Shown: piece after piece, positions 1 through 7,773 of the stretch
Layout of the letters: every line of letters starts with the position of its first letter
Numbering within the stretch: position 1 is the stretch's first letter
NCBI GenBank assembly: GCA_900469625.1
Contig: UBXV01000035.1
Coordinates: forward strand, 62,001 to 126,000
Direction: 5' to 3'
Length of the DNA: 64,000 nt
Source of the DNA: Hyphomicrobiales bacterium
Lineage (GTDB): Bacteria > Pseudomonadota > Alphaproteobacteria > Rhizobiales > Rhizobiaceae
Position numbers and translations under genes: made by a program
Notes under the pieces: model-generated
Database searches by the model: none
The model's input: only the letters and a program-made list of their open reading frames with translations
What the model was told of the DNA's origin: nothing

Positions 1-185
1 GACGAGCCGACGCTCTCGAAATATTCTTCGATGGCGTTCAGGATCTGCAGCGACTGGTCCTTCAGGTCGCCGGTCTTGTCCGGGGCGGTCAGGCACACGG
101 ATGCCAATGTGTCGGAAGCCTTGCCGAGGCATATGCGCGGCTGATGGCCGGCACCGTCCTTCTTGCCGAGTTCTCTTAGTTCCAT
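1..185 (-). CDS. RidA/YjgF-family protein, C-terminus cut by the window edge
   Basis: The first 61 codons are visible; the gene continues past the left edge. The start is ATG at 185 with AAGGAG about 8 bases upstream. The residues (CLGKASDTLASVCLTAPDKT, then GDLKDQSLQILNAI) match the N-terminal half of RidA-like proteins, where a short hydrophobic strand is followed by a D-T-G-D-x-x-x-Q helix. RidA proteins hydrolyse reactive enamine/imine intermediates in the cytoplasm. It lies 23 bases after the stop of a second RidA gene and is probably the last visible cistron of the 4064-to-1 operon. The active-site arginine region is outside the window, so catalytic competence cannot be judged. Confidence 0.7.
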   Translation of the reverse strand, partial: MELRELGKKDGAGHQPRICLGKASDTLASVCLTAPDKTGDLKDQSLQILNAIEEYFESVGS

Positions 186-208
186 GGGGTTCTCCTTCGG
201 AAGGTCGC

Positions 209-568
209 TCAGGCGCGATAGGCGATGACGACAGCCTCGACGAGAACGTCCGAACGGTAGAGCTCTCCGCTGACGCAGGTCCGTGCCGGCGGGTGCGCCG
301 TGTCGGCCCATTCGTTCCACACGGAGTTCATCGCCCCGAAGTAGCGCATGTCCTTCAGCCATACATGCACGACGAAGATCGACTTCTGGTTCGATCCGGC
401 CGCTTCCAGCAGCCGATCGATGGTCTTGAAGACCTCGCGGGTTTGTTCCTTGATGTCGCCGCTGGTGTCGGTGGCGTGCACGCCCGACAGGAAGACCATG
501 TCGTTATGGACGACAGCCATGCTCTTGAGGGCGCCGTCCGCCATCGATGTTTCGATACGCTCAACCAA
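209..568 (-). CDS. RidA/YjgF-family enamine/imine deaminase-like protein
   Basis: This 119-aa protein has the usual RidA length. The chosen start is TTG at 568, preceded by AGAAGG, because the encoded VERIET and AVVHNDMVFLSG segments align with the RidA N-terminus; an in-frame ATG about 10 codons later would remove the first strand. Later features are GDIKEQTREVFKTIDRLLEAAG and a C-terminal PPARTCVSGE...VEAVVIAYRA, where the arginine fits the conserved ligand-binding Arg of the family. It follows the permease gene by 35 bases and precedes another RidA gene, so it is probably co-transcribed with the peptide-type ABC transporter. That context suggests detoxification of an imine formed from the imported substrate. 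Confidence 0.85.
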   Translation of the reverse strand: MVERIETSMADGALKSMAVVHNDMVFLSGVHATDTSGDIKEQTREVFKTIDRLLEAAGSNQKSIFVVHVWLKDMRYFGAMNSVWNEWADTAHPPARTCVSGELYRSDVLVEAVVIAYRA

Positions 569-603
569 TGCGATAATCCTTCTCTTCTTTAGGTTTGGAA
601 CCG

Positions 604-1467
604 TCACGCGCGGTTCAGGCGGGGATCGAGATGCGTTCTCAGGACATCGCCCAGGAGATTGATGGCGAGAACGGTGCAGAAGATGCAGAGACCGGGAAAC
701 AGCGCCATCCACCATGACGTGCTGATGTAGGCGCGCGCATCCGACAGCATGCCGCCCCAGGTCGGGGTCGTCGCCGGCACGCCGAGCCCGAGGAAACTGA
801 GGCTGGATTCCGCGATGATCGCCGTCGCCATGGCGAAGGTCGCGACGATCAAAGCGGACTGGATGAGGTTCGGCAGGATATGTGTGCGCAGGATCCTGGC
901 ATTGGTGGCGCCGAGCGAGCGGGCGGCGGAAACGAACTCCCGCTCGCGCAGGCTGAGGGCTTCGGCGCGCGCAAGGCGGCAATAGGGGATCCAGCGCTGC
1001 GACGCCAAGGCAACGATCAGGATACCGAGGCCCTGGCCGAGAAAGGCGACGATCGAGATCGCGAGCAGCAGCGGCGGGAATGCCCAGACGACTTCCAGGA
1101 ATTTCTGGACAATCGAGTCGACGCGGCCGCCGTAATAACCCGAAACGACGCCCAGGGTGACGCCCACCACGCCGGAGAACAGAACGACGGCGACGGCGAT
1201 CAGGAGCGAGACGCGCGAACCATAGATGATGCGGCTCATCATATCGCGCCCGACATGATCCGTGCCGAGGAAATGCGGCCCCGTGAGTTGCGGCGGCGTC
1301 ATCGCCAGCATCAGATCCTGCCGGTTCGGGTCGAATGGCGCAATCAGCGGCGCGAAGGTAGCAGCCAGCAGCAGGAGTACGATGACGGCGAGGCTGAAGG
1401 CACCCTTCGGCGATTTCATGGCCTGCGCGAGTTTTCGAGTTTTGGAGGAGCGAACCATCCTAGTCAC
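604..1467 (-). CDS. ABC transporter permease, DppC/OppC type
   Basis: 287-aa inner-membrane permease of the dipeptide/oligopeptide/nickel family. It has an N-terminal helix, a periplasmic loop with the typical HFLGTDHVGRDMMSRIIYGSR motif of DppC-type proteins, several further helices and the EAA cytoplasmic loop around SAARSLGATNARILRTHILPN that docks on the ATPase. ATG at 1467 overlaps the stop of the DppB-type gene by four bases, indicating translational coupling. The ATP-binding subunits are not in the window; they may lie to the left or be encoded elsewhere. The substrate is unknown, but two RidA genes directly downstream suggest an amine-containing compound rather than simple peptides. 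Confidence 0.93.
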   Translation of the reverse strand: MTRMVRSSKTRKLAQAMKSPKGAFSLAVIVLLLLAATFAPLIAPFDPNRQDLMLAMTPPQLTGPHFLGTDHVGRDMMSRIIYGSRVSLLIAVAVVLFSGVVGVTLGVVSGYYGGRVDSIVQKFLEVVWAFPPLLLAISIVAFLGQGLGILIVALASQRWIPYCRLARAEALSLREREFVSAARSLGATNARILRTHILPNLIQSALIVATFAMATAIIAESSLSFLGLGVPATTPTWGGMLSDARAYISTSWWMALFPGLCIFCTVLAINLLGDVLRTHLDPRLNRA

Positions 1468-2468
1468 CCCATACGGATGCGCGGGTCGACGATGGTATAG
1501 ATCATGTCGATCGCAAGGTTGATGAGAACGAACAGCGTCGTGTAGACGAGCACCAGACCGGTGATCAGCGGGAAGTCTCTAAACGAGATGCCCTGCAGCA
1601 GCAGGTAGCCGATGCCCGGCCAGGAGAACACGGTTTCGACGATGATGGCGCCGCTGATAAGGGTGCCGAATTCGAGACCGATGATCGTGATGACGGCAAT
1701 GAGCGCATTGCGGAACGCGTGGCGCCACAGCACGACGCGTCCGCTCATCCCCTTGGCGCGCGCCGTCATGACGTAATCCTCCTGCAGGTTCTCAAGCACC
1801 GAGGCGCGAGTGATCTGCATGATGATGCCTGTCATGTTGGTACCGAGGACCACGACGGGAAGCGCAAGGTGGCGAAGAGAGTCCCAAAGGGCGTCCCAGC
1901 GACCGGCAATGATCGCATCGACCGTCAGGAATCCGGTGACCCGTTCGACATTCAGGCCCCAGGTTTCCCGGCCACCTGACGGCAGCAGATTGAAGGTGCC
2001 GGCAAACAGCAGGATCAACAGGATGCCGAGCCAGAAGTTCGGCAGGCTGATCCCGAAGAAGCCGCCGATCGAACCGACAGTGTCGACGATGGAATTTGGC
2101 CGGCTGGCTGCCCAGACACCGAGCGGAAGACCGATGGCGACCGCCAGCAGCGTCGAATAGATGGCCAGTTCGAGGCTCGCCGGAAGGCGTTCCAGGATCA
2201 GTTGCATCACCGGTTCGCGATAGCGGAAGGATTGGCCGAAATCGCCCATCACTGCGTTCTTGAGGAAGGTCAGGTATTGCACGTAGACCGGCTGGTCGAG
2301 GCCCCAGGCCGCGCGGATCGCCAGCCTGACCTCCTCGGTCGCCTCGTCGCTTACCAACATGTCCACCGGATCGCCGGGGGCGAACTGGACCAGTGCGAAA
2401 ATCAGAAGCGAGACCATGAACAACACCGGAATGGTGCCTGCCACGCGTCTCAGCGTGTAGCCAAGCAT
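1464..2468 (-). CDS. ABC transporter permease, DppB/OppB type
   Basis: 334-aa permease starting LGYTLRRVAGTIPVLFMVSLLIF, the usual first helix of DppB-type proteins, followed by the FAPGDPVD segment and a cytoplasmic EAA loop at YVMTARAKGMSGRVVLWRHAFRNAL. The C-terminus (IDMIYTIVDPRIRMG) is canonical for the family. It forms the channel dimer with the DppC-type partner, whose ATG overlaps its stop. It follows the binding-protein gene by 78 bases in one minus-strand operon. Specificity cannot be read from the permease. Confidence 0.93.
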   Translation of the reverse strand: MLGYTLRRVAGTIPVLFMVSLLIFALVQFAPGDPVDMLVSDEATEEVRLAIRAAWGLDQPVYVQYLTFLKNAVMGDFGQSFRYREPVMQLILERLPASLELAIYSTLLAVAIGLPLGVWAASRPNSIVDTVGSIGGFFGISLPNFWLGILLILLFAGTFNLLPSGGRETWGLNVERVTGFLTVDAIIAGRWDALWDSLRHLALPVVVLGTNMTGIIMQITRASVLENLQEDYVMTARAKGMSGRVVLWRHAFRNALIAVITIIGLEFGTLISGAIIVETVFSWPGIGYLLLQGISFRDFPLITGLVLVYTTLFVLINLAIDMIYTIVDPRIRMG

Positions 2469-2546
2469 GGGAGATCCTTGGAGCTCTGGAGGGGGTAGGC
2501 GCCGGGGCTACGCGTCAGGCGGCCCCGGCGTGGAAGGTGGTCGCGG

Positions 2547-4064
2547 CTAGCGCAGGTGGATTTCCCAGCCGTTGACCCGGTCAGCCTTGCTCGGCTTGTA
2601 GTCGACGCCCTTGGCCACCCCCCAGCTCAGCTTGTGCAGCCACAGGAAGCAGGCCGGAGCATCTTCAGTGATGGCCGTCATTGCCTTGGAAAGCATGGCG
2701 ACACGCTTTTCGGGATCGAATTCCTGGCGCTCGGCCTGGAGCAACGCGTCGACTTCAGGGTTTGAATATTTCAGACGCGGCGAGGCGTCGGTCTCGAAAT
2801 ACTGCGCCAGTGCTGGTGAAGGATCGAGCATGTTGCCGCGGCCCATGTAGTAGAAGGGCGTGTCGCCGCGCTGAACATTGGTCCACAGCGTTGCCCATTC
2901 GGGCGTCTGGAGCGTCGCCTTGAAGCCGACGTCCTGGAGCATCGGAATAACCGCCTCGGCGATCTGACGGTCGGCGATGTAGCGTCCCACCGGCGAATAG
3001 AGATCGACGCTCGCACCGACTGCGCCCGCCTCCTCCAGCAATTTCCTCGCCTTGTCAGGATTGTAATCGATCGGCGAGACATAGGCCGGATCGAAACCGA
3101 GCTGGCCCGCGCCCACCGGTCCGTTCAGCAGCGTCACCTGATTGCCGAGGATTGCCCTGGCGATGCCTTCACGGTTGATCGCATGGCAGACCGCCTGGCG
3201 CACTTTCGGATTGTCCCAGGGCGCGGTCTTTGGGCTCATCGCAATGAACATCGCCTCGGCGGAATCGACCATCTCGGCCGTGGCGTTCGGCAATTGCTGG
3301 ACGCGGCTGACGAGTTGCGGCGGAATGCCCTGTGCGATCTGCACTTCGCCATTCGCAAGCGCCGTCACCCGCTGCTCGGGCTCGGCCATCATGCGATAGA
3401 TGATGCGCTTGGGGTTGGTCGGCTCGACCATCGGGTGATCGTCGACACGCTCGATGACGATGTGGCTGCCGATGCCGACCTCGACGAGGCGATAGGGACC
3501 CGCACCGACCGGATGCTCGCGATCGGCGACCTTCGCGCCATGCTCATCGTAGATCTTCTTCGAGGTGATCTGCATCGTCGCCAGATAGTTCGGCAGTGTC
3601 GCCATCTTCTGGGTCGTCGTGATGCGTAGACGCCGATCGTCAAGAGCCTCGGCCTTTTCAATGTACTGGACCGATGCCTGCGACATGCTTTCCGGATCGT
3701 TGCGCGAGCGCTCGATCGAATGGATCACGTCAGCGGCGACAACCGGCTCGCCATTGTGGCGCTTCCAGTCGGCGCGCAGCGTCAGGATCCAGTTCAGATC
3801 GTCTTCCGGCTCCAGGCTTTCGGCCAGGAACGGAACGAACTTGCCCGTCTCGAAATCCCAACGGGTGAGGCAACCGTAAACCTGGCACCAGATGGAACCG
3901 ATGAGCACCACGGAATCGGCATACGGATTATTCCCGGTAATCCCCTCCGTGATCGCAACGGTGATCTGATCGGATTTTTGCGCCTGCACCTGCTGGGCCG
4001 CCCCGCCCGCCATGGCTGCAGCCGCGCCACCGAGCAAAAGAATTCTCTTGATTGCCTTCATCAT
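2547..4064 (-). CDS. Periplasmic substrate-binding protein, SBP family 5 (peptide/opine/nickel type)
   Basis: 505-aa protein with an N-terminal signal peptide (basic residues, then LLLGGAAAAMAGGAA, cleavage probably after the following VQAQ), followed by a family-5 binding fold with the typical ALDDRRLRITT and NPDKARKLLEEAG segments. It should deliver a substrate in the periplasm to the DppB/DppC-type permeases downstream. It is first in a minus-strand operon (SBP, two permeases, two RidA) divergent from a TetR regulator. The intergenic region carries a perfect inverted repeat that fits TetR control. An alternative ATG one codon later is possible. Confidence 0.92.
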   Translation of the reverse strand: MMKAIKRILLLGGAAAAMAGGAAQQVQAQKSDQITVAITEGITGNNPYADSVVLIGSIWCQVYGCLTRWDFETGKFVPFLAESLEPEDDLNWILTLRADWKRHNGEPVVAADVIHSIERSRNDPESMSQASVQYIEKAEALDDRRLRITTTQKMATLPNYLATMQITSKKIYDEHGAKVADREHPVGAGPYRLVEVGIGSHIVIERVDDHPMVEPTNPKRIIYRMMAEPEQRVTALANGEVQIAQGIPPQLVSRVQQLPNATAEMVDSAEAMFIAMSPKTAPWDNPKVRQAVCHAINREGIARAILGNQVTLLNGPVGAGQLGFDPAYVSPIDYNPDKARKLLEEAGAVGASVDLYSPVGRYIADRQIAEAVIPMLQDVGFKATLQTPEWATLWTNVQRGDTPFYYMGRGNMLDPSPALAQYFETDASPRLKYSNPEVDALLQAERQEFDPEKRVAMLSKAMTAITEDAPACFLWLHKLSWGVAKGVDYKPSKADRVNGWEIHLR

Positions 4065-4150
4065 GCACCCCTCCCCACTACCGCCCGCTCCTCGGGCGGA
4101 GGCTCCTCAAATTTGCTCTTTGCACCGCAAAAAGCCGCTCCTCTATTTTT

Positions 4151-4170
4151 GTAAGTATGCTATTACTTAC
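4151..4170. promoter_or_regulatory. Palindromic operator candidate between SBP operon and TetR gene
   Basis: A perfect inverted repeat, GTAAGTA-N6-TACTTAC, sits about 90 bases upstream of the SBP start and 80 bases upstream of the TetR start in an AT-rich patch. Position and symmetry match a TetR-family dimer site; the GTAAG half-site is also seen in the other TetR-controlled divergent region at 14070. Confidence 0.6.
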
Positions 4171-4247
4171 TTGGTTGTCAATTGCCACGATGACCGGATG
4201 CGGTAGAAAGATCTCTGCCGATCGGCAAATTGAAGGATGGGTTGAAA

Positions 4248-4931
4248 ATGCGTGACGCGGGCAACGGTGATCACCAGGGGGAAACAAGCGGCACGCGCTC
4301 GCGCAATGCGCAGGCAACGCGGCGATCCATCCTTGAAGCGGGAATAGTGGAGTTCTGCGAGCACGGCCTGAGCGGTGCCAGCACCGCCCGCATCGTCGAG
4401 CGCGCGGGTTGCAACATCCGGATGCTGTACCACTATTTCCAGAGTAAGGAGCTGCTCTACAAGGCGGCACTCCAGGACGTTTACGACGACCTTCGCAGCA
4501 ACGAGGCAGGGCTCAATATCCTCGATCGCGATCCGGTCGAAGGGATCGCGGCACTGACGGCCTTTACTTACGACTACATGGCGGCGACGCCGGCCTTCAT
4601 CAAAATGGTTCTGGCGGAAAACCTGATGCAGGGAGAATTCATCCGTACGATCGACAGCATACCCCGCTCCTCCCGACCGCTGATCGATTCCATCCAGACG
4701 CTGCTGGATCGCGGTGAAGCGTCTGGCGGCATCAAGCCGGGCATCGATGCCATGCAGCTATACATATCGATCGTCGCGCTGAGCTTCATCCACATATCGA
4801 GCCGCTACACGCTATCGGTCACATTCGGGGTCGACCTATCGTCGGAGCGGATCGTCACCGAACGACGGCGGCATGTCGTTCACTTGATCGAAACCTACGT
4901 GAAATCGGCTCCGGCTCGCCTGCCCGTCTAG
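4248..4931 (+). CDS. TetR/AcrR-family transcriptional regulator
   Basis: 227-aa regulator. The N-terminal helix-turn-helix is visible as RSILEAGIVEFCEHGLSGAS, TARIVERAGCNIRMLYHYF and SKELLY, the standard TetR layout (residues about 20-65 from the chosen start); the remainder is an all-helical ligand-binding domain. ATG at 4248 is chosen because GAAGGA lies about 10 bases upstream and this keeps a short N-terminal arm; a TTG at 4230 is the alternative. It is divergent from the SBP-permease-RidA operon and separated from it by a palindrome, so it most likely represses that operon until the imported substrate or a product binds. Confidence 0.9.
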   Translation: MRDAGNGDHQGETSGTRSRNAQATRRSILEAGIVEFCEHGLSGASTARIVERAGCNIRMLYHYFQSKELLYKAALQDVYDDLRSNEAGLNILDRDPVEGIAALTAFTYDYMAATPAFIKMVLAENLMQGEFIRTIDSIPRSSRPLIDSIQTLLDRGEASGGIKPGIDAMQLYISIVALSFIHISSRYTLSVTFGVDLSSERIVTERRRHVVHLIETYVKSAPARLPV

Positions 4932-4969
4932 TTGTGCGAATGGACCGCAAAGCAACTGCCATGCGTTTC

Positions 4970-4994
4970 GGCGGCAGCGGACAACGCTGCCGCC
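4970..4994 (+). terminator. Hairpin after the TetR gene
   Basis: Perfect 10-bp stem (GGCGGCAGCG / CGCTGCCGCC) with a 5-base loop, 39 bases after the TetR stop codon. There is no U-tract, so it may be a Rho-assisted terminator or mRNA 3' end stabiliser. Confidence 0.5.
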
Positions 4995-5366
4995 GTTAAC
5001 CGCGAACAGCGGGTCGCGACACCGGATTGTTCAACATCAAAGGTGTCTGCCCCACCCGGATCGACGGAACGGCAGCGACGGCCGCTGCGCTAGGCGAGGA
5101 CTGGACAAGCGGAACGAGATACAGAACTGACATCACCACCGCGGCGACAGATGCAGCCGCCCGACCCGCAGCTTCTGGACCACTTCGAGATCGCCTGCAG
5201 GACAATCGAACAGAAAGCCGAAATTGTGCTTGGCTCGCTGATGGCGCAGCCGTTGTAGCGCTGATCCATCGCCGTCCGCACGATCGGTCCCGGCGGGTTA
5301 CCAACTCCGCTGGTCGCCACCCTGATCGAATAGCGCCAGGCCGGGGCGGCAAAAATCAAAGAAGGC
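4995..5366. other. Stretch without a convincing gene
   Basis: About 370 bases between the hairpin and the BA14K gene. Reading frames are open on both strands because of base composition, but none has a family signature with a ribosome-binding site. A cysteine-containing minus-strand frame around 5110-5340 vaguely recalls small secreted rhizobial proteins but is not good enough to call. Confidence 0.3.
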
Positions 5367-5858
5367 TCAGTAGGGTGAATAGCACTGCCTTCTGAAACCG
5401 CTATAGGGCTGAAACGTGTTGTCGGAGGCTCGATAGGACCTGTAACGGGCGTAACACCAGCGCACATGCGGGCTACCTGAGACAACTCTCGGGCCGCTAT
5501 CGTATCTTGGCTGGCTCGACAATCCGCCAATGATTGCGCCGGCAGCAAGACCACCCACGAATGCGCCGAAGTCATTGTCGTGGTGGCGATAGTGGCTGCG
5601 GTAATTGTCCCGGTAATAATCGTCACGGTCGTAGCCCCGTCGATCGTGGCGGTAGCCTTGACCGCAATAGGGCAGGCTACATCCGCTGAAATTCTTGCGC
5701 GCTTCGCCCCTCTCATAGGAGAATTGTACGGACTGAGCCGCGTCTGTTTGCAAAGCAAGCTTCGGAGCGATCGGAAACGCCTGAGCAACTGGCGCGCTGG
5801 CCATTGCCGTCAACGCCGCGAGTGTGAGAACTGTCAAGGTCTTCATTGCCTTCACCAT
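5367..5858 (-). CDS. BA14K-family secreted protein
   Basis: 163-aa protein with an N-terminal signal peptide ([22 protein letters not shown]), a low-complexity Tyr/Arg/Asp/His-rich central region, a glycine-alanine hydrophobic stretch ([15 protein letters not shown], possible membrane-associated helix) and a C-terminal [19 protein letters not shown]...RRQCYSPY, the hallmark of BA14K proteins. The family was described from Brucella as an immunoreactive lectin-like protein and is common in Rhizobiales as envelope or secreted proteins. The gene stands alone. Two nearby in-frame ATGs (5858 and 5846) are possible; the first is used. Confidence 0.88.
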   Translation of the reverse strand: MVKAMKTLTVLTLAALTAMASAPVAQAFPIAPKLALQTDAAQSVQFSYERGEARKNFSGCSLPYCGQGYRHDRRGYDRDDYYRDNYRSHYRHHDNDFGAFVGGLAAGAIIGGLSSQPRYDSGPRVVSGSPHVRWCYARYRSYRASDNTFQPYSGFRRQCYSPY

Positions 5859-6137
5859 ATCCTTTGACGGAAGATAAAAACCGGCATGAAGAAGTAATGA
5901 TCGAGATCGAATTTTGTGCCGCGAACTCCCATCACGAAGGCTTGATCGCTTGGATGACTGCAGTTTGAAATAGCGGATGCCATCAGTCGGTCGCGGCGGC
6001 GATCAGAGTGGTCGAGCCCCGCGAACACCGGACCGGCCTATCGTTTTCCGTGATCTCGCTACGCCCCTAGCCGAGGCACAGGCACCCGATTGGTCGCCTG
6101 ACGTGTCATCAAGCGCGGAAACATCTGCAATGAGCCC

Positions 6138-6989
6138 TCATGGACTTGGTGCGCGCTCCGCAACCGAACGCCCGATCGGCGGAAGTCTGAACAGGCCATC
6201 GGCGACAGCCTCCGGTTCCAGACGGACCGTTTCCATGTCGTTCGGCAACAGCACGGCGACATCTTGAATGCCGAGATCAGCGAGCTGGTAGGGCGTACCG
6301 TGACCATATTCGAGGTGGCCGCGGCCGATGATGCCGACCACCAGCGCGGGCCCATGTTCGCCGATCGCCTCGGCAATGTTGCAGGCAAATGCCCGGTCCC
6401 ATGTCTGCTGTGCCCGGACGAACCGGTCGAAGGCCGGATCATCGGGCGATGTCGCCTGCCGGTCCGGCCTGCTGCCGCCGGTGATGTCGAACAGATATTG
6501 CCGGTAGGCCGCCGTCGCCGGCTTTGCGGGCGTGACGCCGTCGCGGTCGCCGACGGGGATTTCATCCCAACCCAGCTTGCCGACCTCGGTGACCAGGGCC
6601 CGACGGCAATTCAGCGCCTTCATCGCAACGCCATATTGCCGGCAAAAATGGAAGATCGGCATGTAGAGATCCGCCGGAAAACCCCAGACCGTCCGCCACT
6701 CTGCCTCCTCGAGAAAGGCCACGTCGCTCAGCGCACCCGCAACCCATTTGTCGAGGGCCGGCTGCACCCGGCGCGGAAACATCTCGAAGCCGACGACCAC
6801 ATCGGTGCGGTGGGCGTAAAGGCCAGCGAGTACATGAAGCTGCCAACGATGGATGTCGTATCGGTCATGGCTCTCCCCGAGAAGGACAGCGCTCTTTCCC
6901 GCCATCTGCGCCATCAGCCTGTTATGCGGGACGGTTTCGCCCGTGCCAGGCACGAGCCATGTGGCGGGAGAATGTGCAACGGTTGACAT
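6138..6989 (-). CDS. ChaN-like haem-binding-fold protein
   Basis: 283-aa protein with the ChaN/Tiki-superfamily signatures: VLLGESHDRYDIHRWQ near residue 35, VVGFEMFPRRVQPALD near 65, and a C-terminal VVGIIGRGHLEYGHGTPYQL. In ChaN of Campylobacter the fold binds haem and contributes to iron uptake; many homologues have lost the lipoprotein signal, and no clear signal peptide is visible here. It is the last gene of the iron-box-controlled operon (TonB receptor, ABC protein, haem-utilisation protein, this gene), 20 bases after the previous stop, which supports a role in haem handling. The exact activity is not established by sequence. Confidence 0.85.
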   Translation of the reverse strand: MSTVAHSPATWLVPGTGETVPHNRLMAQMAGKSAVLLGESHDRYDIHRWQLHVLAGLYAHRTDVVVGFEMFPRRVQPALDKWVAGALSDVAFLEEAEWRTVWGFPADLYMPIFHFCRQYGVAMKALNCRRALVTEVGKLGWDEIPVGDRDGVTPAKPATAAYRQYLFDITGGSRPDRQATSPDDPAFDRFVRAQQTWDRAFACNIAEAIGEHGPALVVGIIGRGHLEYGHGTPYQLADLGIQDVAVLLPNDMETVRLEPEAVADGLFRLPPIGRSVAERAPSP

Positions 6990-7009
6990 GTTAATCTCGC
7001 TGCTCCCGT

Positions 7010-7723
7010 TCAGGCCGATACGGCGGCAGGAAGGCGCACGGTGAGGCCGATTTCCTTTTGTTGCGCATCGAGGGCACGGAAGGTCGTAGCGCCGCTCTCC
7101 TCGTGTTCGGCCCAGGCGGCAACGGCACCACCGAGCAGATGCAGGTGGAAGTCCGACGTCATCACATTGATGAACCCCATCGCCGGCTTTACCTTTTCGA
7201 CGATCCCCGACCAGGATTGGCCGAAGCCTGGGGCTTCGAATGAAATCACAACAGGCCGCGCCGTTTGAAGCGCGAGGTTCAGCGGCTTCAGCCCTTCATC
7301 GTTCTCAGCGACGTCAGGGCGCTCAGGGCGCCCGGGCTTATCGGCTTCGCTGTCGCCCGCCTCGATGCGCAGGCCGTCCAGCGCCTTCTCGAACGGATCC
7401 AGTCCATCAAACCCGACGACGCTGAAAACGGGCTCACCCTTTTCGTCGTTGAAGTCGAGGCGCGGATAGACCTGTCCCTGCATCACGCTCGAGGTGTCGG
7501 CGACGATGGTCACCACCAGGGCCGGATCGATGCTGCTGTCATGGCAGGCGCCCCGACAGACGATCCGCTCAGCTTCGACGGCGACAGTCTCGACCGCGCC
7601 GATGCGTTCGTGGGTGGCGCCGTTGCGTTTGCCGATGATCATGAGCTTGCCGATCAGCGGCAGTTTTTGCAGCACCGCTTCGGCAGGTTCGCGCAGGATA
7701 CGGCGTGTCGCTGGTTCTGTCAT
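7010..7723 (-). CDS. Haem utilisation protein of the HemS/ChuX/HugX fold
   Basis: 237-aa protein. The C-terminal third (SGIVEKVKPAMGFINVM, then DFHLHLLGGAVAAWA) matches the core motif of HmuS/ChuS halves and the single-domain ChuX/HutX proteins, which have a G-P-W-x-N-V-x-D-x-F-N-L-H-L pattern. The N-terminal part (VYPRLDFNDEKGEPVFSVVG) matches the paired half. Such cytoplasmic proteins bind haem and pass it to a degrading enzyme, or cleave it. It is third in the haem operon, between the ABC transporter and ChaN genes. The length is that of one ChuS half plus linker, so it is more ChuX/HugX-like than a full HmuS. Confidence 0.8.
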   Translation of the reverse strand: MTEPATRRILREPAEAVLQKLPLIGKLMIIGKRNGATHERIGAVETVAVEAERIVCRGACHDSSIDPALVVTIVADTSSVMQGQVYPRLDFNDEKGEPVFSVVGFDGLDPFEKALDGLRIEAGDSEADKPGRPERPDVAENDEGLKPLNLALQTARPVVISFEAPGFGQSWSGIVEKVKPAMGFINVMTSDFHLHLLGGAVAAWAEHEESGATTFRALDAQQKEIGLTVRLPAAVSA

Positions 7724-7773
7724 TTATGATGTCCTCTCGTGGTTCTGTCTTGGATGGTCATGCGGCCTGGCAT

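Noticed and set aside
5090-5352. Small secreted Cys-rich (DUF3551-like) gene on the minus strand
   Set aside because: Cysteine spacing and the N-terminus do not fit, and the frame runs through the BA14K gene from the other phase.
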